Source of the DNA: Solirubrobacterales bacterium
GTDB taxonomy: Bacteria > Actinomycetota > Thermoleophilia > Solirubrobacterales > Solirubrobacteraceae
DNA: 18,721 nt
NCBI GenBank assembly: GCA_015655225.1
Contig: JAATFK010000539.1
Coordinates: 1 to 18,721, forward strand
Direction: 5' to 3'
Within the stretch, counting starts at the first letter, position 1. Each line of letters opens with the position of its first letter. The translations under genes and the position numbers were made by a program. Positions 14,845-18,721 of the stretch are shown here, in pieces. A model generated the notes under the pieces. It searched no databases. It was not told the origin of the DNA and was given only the letters and a program-made list of their open reading frames with translations.

Positions 14845-16839
14845 CTACAGCGACTTGACCGCGTCCGTGGGCGCGGCGGCGCGCGTCGCGCGGGCGATCA
14901 CGTCTTCTCCACTCTCGCCATGAGTCCAGACGCCGGTCCCGAGCGTGATCGCGACGTCATCGTCGACCAGCGCGGTCCGCAAGTCACGCTCGAGCCGCAG
15001 GGCGGCGTTCGTGGTCTGCGCCTGGTCGGCACCGGGAGCCAGGAGACCGAGCCACCGTCCGCCGACGCGAAAGGCCTGCCCGTTGAGACCCGAGGCCGCT
15101 TGCTGGACGACCGCGGCCGCGGACCGCAGGACCATGTCGCCCTGCGCGAATCCCCGGGATCGGTTGACCTCGTCCATTCCCTCCAGCCTGGCGACGACGA
15201 TCCCGAACGGCCGATTCTGAAGCGCGGCGCGCTGCGCCTCGGCAGCGGCCGATTCATGAAAGTGCCGGTGGGAGTAGAGCAGCGTGAGCGAGTCGGTGAT
15301 GCCGAACGAGCGCGCACCCAGCTTGAACTCGCCATCGACTCGGTGGACCTCGAGCTCGGGATCCGGAGCGCCGTCGTCAGCCGCGAGCTCCGCCGGCGGT
15401 CGACGTCGCACCTCCTCGACGAAGAACCCGACGACCTCGGGGTCGAACTGGCCGCCGGCGCAGCGCTCGAGCTCCACGCAGGCCTCCTCCGCCGTCTGGG
15501 CGGGACTGTAGGGGCGGTCGCTGGTGATCGCGCTGAACGAGTCGGCGACCGCGATGATCCGGGCCGCGAGGGGAATCGCCTCGCCGCGGAGTCGACCGGG
15601 ATATCCCTCGCCGTCGTAGCGCTCGTGATGGTGCAGGACGGCCGGAGCGATCTTCCGAAGGGCCGGCACCTGGCTGACCAACTCGTAGCCGATGCGCGGA
15701 TGCAGCTGGATGACGCTGAACTCCTCTGGCGTGAGACGCGCGGGCTTGAGCAGGATCCGCTCGGAGATGCCCAGCTTGCCGACGTCGTGCAGCAGCGACG
15801 CGAAGATCAGCTCCTCACGGTCCTGGGGACCGAGCTTCAGGCGATCGGCCACCGCCAGCACATACTCCGAGACCGAGTCCGAATGGCCGCGGAGCTCGGG
15901 ATCCTTGAGCTCGATCGCGTCGGCCAGGACCTGGATCGTGGAGAGGTAGGCGCTGCGCAGGTCTCCGTGCAGCCGGGAGTTCTGCAGGACGGCGCCAGCA
16001 TGATCTCCGATCGCCAGCAGCACCTCGTCGTCGAGCGTCTCGAATCCCCCCTCGCGGTTCGCGCAGACGATGACGCCCGCGAAGTTGTCGGCGAGATAGA
16101 CGGGGATCGCGAGCAGGTTGTGCACTTCCTCATCCGCCGGACTCCGCTTCTCGGCGTCGACACGAGCGGCGTCGTCTTCGCGGATCGTCGTGTCACGCTC
16201 GATCACCTCGTCGGCGAACCGCTGCGCGATCGCGCTGTCCTGAGGGTCGTTGTCAAAGCCGGCGAAGCAGACGACCTCGCGCCGCTGATCGGAGTTCTCG
16301 TGATCGGAGAGCAACAGCCCCTTCTCGGCCTGGACCAGGCCCATCGTCAACTCCAGCACCATCTGGCGCACGTCGTCATGGCGACCGAGGACCCCCTGAG
16401 TGCGCTGCATCCGATCGATCTGGACCCGAAGCTCGCGGTTCCACTCTCGCTCGCTTCGCCAAGCCCGCGCCAACCGCTCAGCGGTGACGTGCTCACGATC
16501 CCGCTCTCGTCGCATCCGTTCGCGCTCGTCCTCGGCCTCCGTGAGGCGACGCCTCGCGTCCTGTTCGGCAGCACGCGCCTCCTCGCTCGCAGACGCGGCG
16601 GCCGACAGCGCCCGCAGCCGCCACTCCGCCAGCGCCCAGGCGCCAAAGCCGAGCACGACGGCCCCGAGCGCGACGATCAACCACGCGGTGGGGTCGTGAA
16701 CCGTGATCGCCAGACCATCGATCTTCACGAGCCGCGCCCCACTCGTCGCCAGCACCAACAGGTAGACGAGCGAGCCGATCGACAAAGTCGCCAGCACGAT
16801 CAACAGCGCAATGCGAGCTTGTTGCCTGTTCAGCCTCAC
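14845..16839 (-). CDS. membrane-anchored GAF / HD-GYP phosphodiesterase with degenerate GGDEF domain
   Basis: 664 aa from GTG 16839. Two helices (~10-32 and 51-73) flank a short outer loop; a charged Glu/Arg coiled coil (~80-147) leads to a GAF-like sensor domain (~150-290). The HD-GYP domain (~300-465) is complete: GHSDSV, LLHDVGKLGISE (His351-Asp352), HLHPRIGYE-type segment QLHPRIGYE, HHHERYDGEGYPGRL, and VADSFSAITSDRPY. This predicts hydrolysis of cyclic di-GMP. The C-terminal ~150 residues look like a GGDEF fold in which the catalytic motif reads RVGGRWLG, so cyclase activity should be lost. The frame is open to 16974, but those 45 codons use poor third-position GC and contain an inverted repeat, so the GTG (AAAGG 10 nt upstream, just before the first helix) is preferred. 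Unlinked to the catabolic genes. Confidence 0.9.
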   Translation of the reverse strand: MRLNRQQARIALLIVLATLSIGSLVYLLVLATSGARLVKIDGLAITVHDPTAWLIVALGAVVLGFGAWALAEWRLRALSAAASASEEARAAEQDARRRLTEAEDERERMRRERDREHVTAERLARAWRSEREWNRELRVQIDRMQRTQGVLGRHDDVRQMVLELTMGLVQAEKGLLLSDHENSDQRREVVCFAGFDNDPQDSAIAQRFADEVIERDTTIREDDAARVDAEKRSPADEEVHNLLAIPVYLADNFAGVIVCANREGGFETLDDEVLLAIGDHAGAVLQNSRLHGDLRSAYLSTIQVLADAIELKDPELRGHSDSVSEYVLAVADRLKLGPQDREELIFASLLHDVGKLGISERILLKPARLTPEEFSVIQLHPRIGYELVSQVPALRKIAPAVLHHHERYDGEGYPGRLRGEAIPLAARIIAVADSFSAITSDRPYSPAQTAEEACVELERCAGGQFDPEVVGFFVEEVRRRPPAELAADDGAPDPELEVHRVDGEFKLGARSFGITDSLTLLYSHRHFHESAAAEAQRAALQNRPFGIVVARLEGMDEVNRSRGFAQGDMVLRSAAAVVQQAASGLNGQAFRVGGRWLGLLAPGADQAQTTNAALRLERDLRTALVDDDVAITLGTGVWTHGESGEDVIARATRAAAPTDAVKSL

Positions 16840-16913
16840 GGGGGAGCAGCCTTTCGGATCATCAGTGCAGAACCTGAGCGTTCCTGCCCATATCGACACA
16901 TCCCAGCCACCAC

Positions 16914-16933
16914 TGAACCCCACAGTGGGTTCA
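16914..16933. repeat. inverted repeat TGAACCC-N6-GGGTTCA
   Basis: Perfect 7+7 bp arms around CACAGT, 75 nt upstream of the chosen start of the HD-GYP gene in the divergent gap. Symmetry and location fit an operator or a leader hairpin; no known motif was recognised. Confidence 0.4.
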
Positions 16934-16968
16934 ACTGACTCCGACGTGACACAAACCTGACCCAACCA

Positions 16969-17006
16969 GGACATTTGTCCCGGTTGTGTCCCACATCGTG
17001 TACCAT
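16969..17006 (+). promoter_or_regulatory. possible promoter of the YegP-like gene with GGACA-TT-TGTCC palindrome
   Basis: A 12-bp palindrome GGACATTTGTCC (16969-16980) contains a -35-like TTGTCC (16975-16980); TACCAT (17001-17006, after TG) is the best -10, with a long 20-nt spacing. It sits about 40 nt before the start of the small protein. The boxes are weak, so this is tentative. Confidence 0.3.
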
Positions 17007-17044
17007 CTCCGCGCGAGCGAAATTCGAGCGAGGAGACGCACCCG

Positions 17045-17353
17045 ATGGCCAGATTCGACGTGGACGGGAACTACTGGCTTCTGATCGCCGACAACGGCGA
17101 GAGAGTCGCGACCGGCGGAGAGTCGTTCGACAGCCCCTTCAACGCGAGACGAGCGGCCGAGACCTTCAAGGCCAACGCAAGCGCCTACGCCTACGACGTG
17201 TACTCCGACTCGGGGGACAGATATCGGTGGCGCGCGATGGCCAGCAACGGCAGAAGAGTCGCCTCGTCCGGCGAGTCCTTCGCGAGCAGATCCAACGCAA
17301 GACGCGCCGCAGACGCGATCCCCGACATCGCAGAGGCTGCCTCTGGACCGTGA
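17045..17353 (+). CDS. YegP-family (DUF1508) small protein
   Basis: 102 aa made of two tandem DUF1508 units. The second (~58-93) is canonical: YRWRAMASNGRRVASSGESFASRSNARRAADAI, with W-R, NG, S-ESF and S-x-x-A marks. The first (~9-43) is divergent: YWLLIADNGERVATGGESF then FNARRAAETF. The family is widespread and uncharacterised; the two-unit length is the usual one for YegP. GAGGAG lies 9 nt before ATG 17045. It is divergent from the HD-GYP gene across ~200 nt. Likely a small soluble protein, with no catalytic residues apparent. Confidence 0.9.
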   Translation: MARFDVDGNYWLLIADNGERVATGGESFDSPFNARRAAETFKANASAYAYDVYSDSGDRYRWRAMASNGRRVASSGESFASRSNARRAADAIPDIAEAASGP

Positions 17354-17678
17354 CGCGGCGTCTCAGCCGGTCTGCTCAGTTGCTTGGTGTACGCCGCACG
17401 ATCGAAGTGCGGCAGGCGATGCTCCGCGAACTCGCGCGATGTGGACGAAGGTCACCGGTCGCGGCGACCGCGATCTGCTCCACACGAACGCTCAGCTGCG
17501 CTTTCGAAGTTGCCGACTATCTCGACCACAAGCTTCGTAGCCGCCCGGTCCGGACCTGGCAGTAGTCCGAGTCGCGTCCGCGTCATGCACGCCGGCCGCA
17601 TCGAGTCGATGTCCGCGCCGAGCACGGACGGAGGTCACCGACTTCGGGCGTCCGCGGGCGCCGACGGCCCCCCCGTCG
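17354..17678. other. 325-nt gap without a convincing gene
   Basis: It lies between two convergently oriented genes (YegP-like, and the secreted protein). It holds CGGTCGC-G-GCGACCG (17456-17470), a possible stem. A plus-strand frame at 17380-17565 (62 codons, TTG start) has fairly high third-position GC but no Shine-Dalgarno and no recognisable family, so it is not called. Confidence 0.4.
17647..17678 (-). terminator. possible double-hairpin terminator after the secreted-protein gene
   Basis: Directly after the stop codon on the minus strand, CGACGG-N5-CCGTCG (17662-17678) forms a 6-bp stem, followed by GGCG-x-CCGCGG-x-CGCC (17647-17662), palindromic at 14 of 16 positions. No T-run follows, as is common for actinobacterial hairpin terminators, so the function is inferred. 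Confidence 0.35.
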
Positions 17679-18470
17679 CTACAGGTTGAAGCCCCAGGGG
17701 TAGCGGTCGGCCGTCCGGGAGGAGTAGCGCTTGCTGGAGTCGAACTGGATCGTGTACGCGCCGTGGTCCTTCTCCGGCTGATTGAACGGGAAGATGTGCG
17801 CGCGCCGGCTCACGGTGCCGCACGGGCCGGAGGCCGTGCCGAGCGCGACCGTAGTGATCAGCTTGAGCTTGCTGCTCTGCTCTCCGTATCCCTTCAGCAG
17901 GTAGTGCGCGTAGACCGGCTTGCCCTGGGTGAACCCGGACGCATCAAAGGTGACCTTGTCGTTCCAGTAGAAGTCCGAGCCCTGTCCGAAGACCGTCATC
18001 GCTCTCTCCCAGACGCTGACGACACGATCGGTGAACTTGACGCTCGCCGATCGTGCGCTCGCGCCTCCCGGGTCGCTGCCGTCCGCGGTGCCGCGATCGG
18101 TCGCAGTGACTGGACTGGCCTGCCACGTCGGGCCGTTCGCGTTCGAGACCACCAGGTCCGGCACCTTCAGGCTGGCGGTGAAGCTGCCGTCCGCGCTGGC
18201 GGTCTCCTCCGCGATGTCGGTCTGTGACCCGAAGTCGAGCTGAACGCTGGCTCCGGGCGTCCATCCCGATCCTCTCACCCGGATTGTCGCGTAGCGCTCC
18301 GTATAGCTGCCCGACGAGCCGGAGTAACTGTACGTGTTGACGAAGCACCGCTGCGGGTTCGTCACGCTAATAGAAGGGCCCGTGGCGGCCAATGCCGCTG
18401 GGCTCACCGCGGCCCCCGCCGCGACCGCAACGGCCCCAGCCACCAACGTCGACAGTGCGCTCTTGCCCAT
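17679..18470 (-). CDS. secreted protein with Ig-like repeat segments, function unknown
   Basis: 263 aa from ATG 18470. A signal peptide (basic start, Ala/Val-rich core, cleavage after ~Ala28 in SPAALA-AT) predicts export. Two similar beta-rich segments follow: GSGWTPGASVQLDFG...SADGSFTASLKVPDL (~67-106) and FDASGFTQGKPVYAHYLLKGYG (~175-196) leading to TASGPCGTVSRRAHIFPF. There are only two cysteines in the mature chain (Cys42, Cys217), which could form one disulfide. The pattern 'x-GF-x-x-G-x-PVYAHY...ASGPCGT' resembles, from memory, exported proteins common in Solirubrobacterales; no enzyme motif is visible. ATG 18479 has GAGGAG only 1 nt away, whereas ATG 18470 has it at 10 nt, so the shorter form is preferred. 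It may be a cell-surface or matrix component. Confidence 0.8.
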   Translation of the reverse strand: MGKSALSTLVAGAVAVAAGAAVSPAALAATGPSISVTNPQRCFVNTYSYSGSSGSYTERYATIRVRGSGWTPGASVQLDFGSQTDIAEETASADGSFTASLKVPDLVVSNANGPTWQASPVTATDRGTADGSDPGGASARSASVKFTDRVVSVWERAMTVFGQGSDFYWNDKVTFDASGFTQGKPVYAHYLLKGYGEQSSKLKLITTVALGTASGPCGTVSRRAHIFPFNQPEKDHGAYTIQFDSSKRYSSRTADRYPWGFNL

Positions 18471-18721
18471 CCTTGTCATGCTCCTCAGCAGCTATCACTC
18501 GGACGTTCAGCGTCCGCCACCTGTCGTTGTATGCCCTTGTGGCCAGCACTGAGCACTGTCCAACGACCAGCTCGCCAAAGTAACCATCGCGAGCCCCCGC
18601 GTCTCGGACCAGAGCGCACGACCACCAGCACCACCGCGCACAAGACTGCGGTCACGGACGACGGCGATCGCCGTTCTCTGGCTCTTCTTCGGACACATCG
18701 CAAGCTCGGTCGTGCTCGTAG

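Noticed and set aside
14920..16938. 672-codon plus-strand open frame opposite the HD-GYP gene
   Set aside because: Antisense shadow; no recognisable motifs, whereas the minus strand has intact HD-GYP motifs.
16840..16974. 45 extra N-terminal codons for the HD-GYP protein
   Set aside because: Poor third-position GC, contains a perfect inverted repeat, and lies just before a plausible GTG next to the membrane helix.
17380..17565. 62-codon plus-strand frame after the YegP-like gene
   Set aside because: Third-position GC is suggestive, but there is no Shine-Dalgarno or recognisable motif; a gene remnant cannot be shown.
18480..18721. Short minus-strand frames (e.g. 18507-18698) at the right edge
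   Set aside because: Several overlapping short frames, none with a ribosome site or family features; no clear promoter for the secreted protein could be placed either.
1..18721. CRISPR arrays, tRNA/rRNA genes, insertion sequences
   Set aside because: No regularly spaced repeats, cloverleaf-like segments, transposase motifs or terminal repeats were seen by eye on either strand.

Overview
The window is high-GC DNA (runs of G/C-ending codons, GTG starts, ATGA/GTGA overlaps, SD-less starts), which suggests an actinobacterium. The secreted repeat protein near the right end resembles, from memory, exported proteins of Solirubrobacterales/Thermoleophilia. This lineage call is inference.

Left two thirds (1-12490): eleven genes, all on the minus strand. 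In transcription order these are two metallo-beta-lactamase-fold hydrolases; a peptide-type ABC importer (lipoprotein binding protein, two permeases, one fused double ATPase); a DAO-type FAD oxidoreductase; a small cupin; and then, after a 188-nt gap with its own promoter and a possible 15-codon leader ORF, the lower meta-cleavage block in the order dmpE-dmpF-dmpG-dmpH (hydratase, acylating acetaldehyde dehydrogenase, hydroxy-oxovalerate aldolase, 4-oxalocrotonate decarboxylase). The last gene is cut by the window edge. Most junctions are overlaps or gaps under 40 nt. The likely flow is: import a substrate, hydrolyse or oxidise it, and feed 4-oxalocrotonate/2-hydroxypentadienoate to pyruvate and acetyl-CoA. 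No ring-cleavage enzyme is inside the window.

Middle (12491-14420): a divergently transcribed cytosolic protein of the 4,5-dihydroxyphthalate decarboxylase family (plus strand) converges on a GntR/FCD repressor gene (minus strand), which is the obvious candidate local regulator.

The most notable regulatory signal is a pair of sigma70-type promoters, one before the hydrolase/transport block and one before the dmp block. Both have 17-nt spacers, and a near-identical 12-bp palindrome (TCRTCATGATSA) sits at exactly the same offset from the -10 box in each. This points to one regulator joining the two blocks into a single regulon. The dmp promoter also has a 20-bp imperfect palindrome at the presumed start of transcription.

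Right part (14421-18721): a 424-nt non-coding gap with palindromes; a membrane-anchored GAF/HD-GYP protein ending in a degenerate GGDEF domain; a divergent YegP/DUF1508 small protein; a gap with no convincing gene; and a secreted two-cysteine protein of unknown role. This part looks unrelated to the catabolic cluster.
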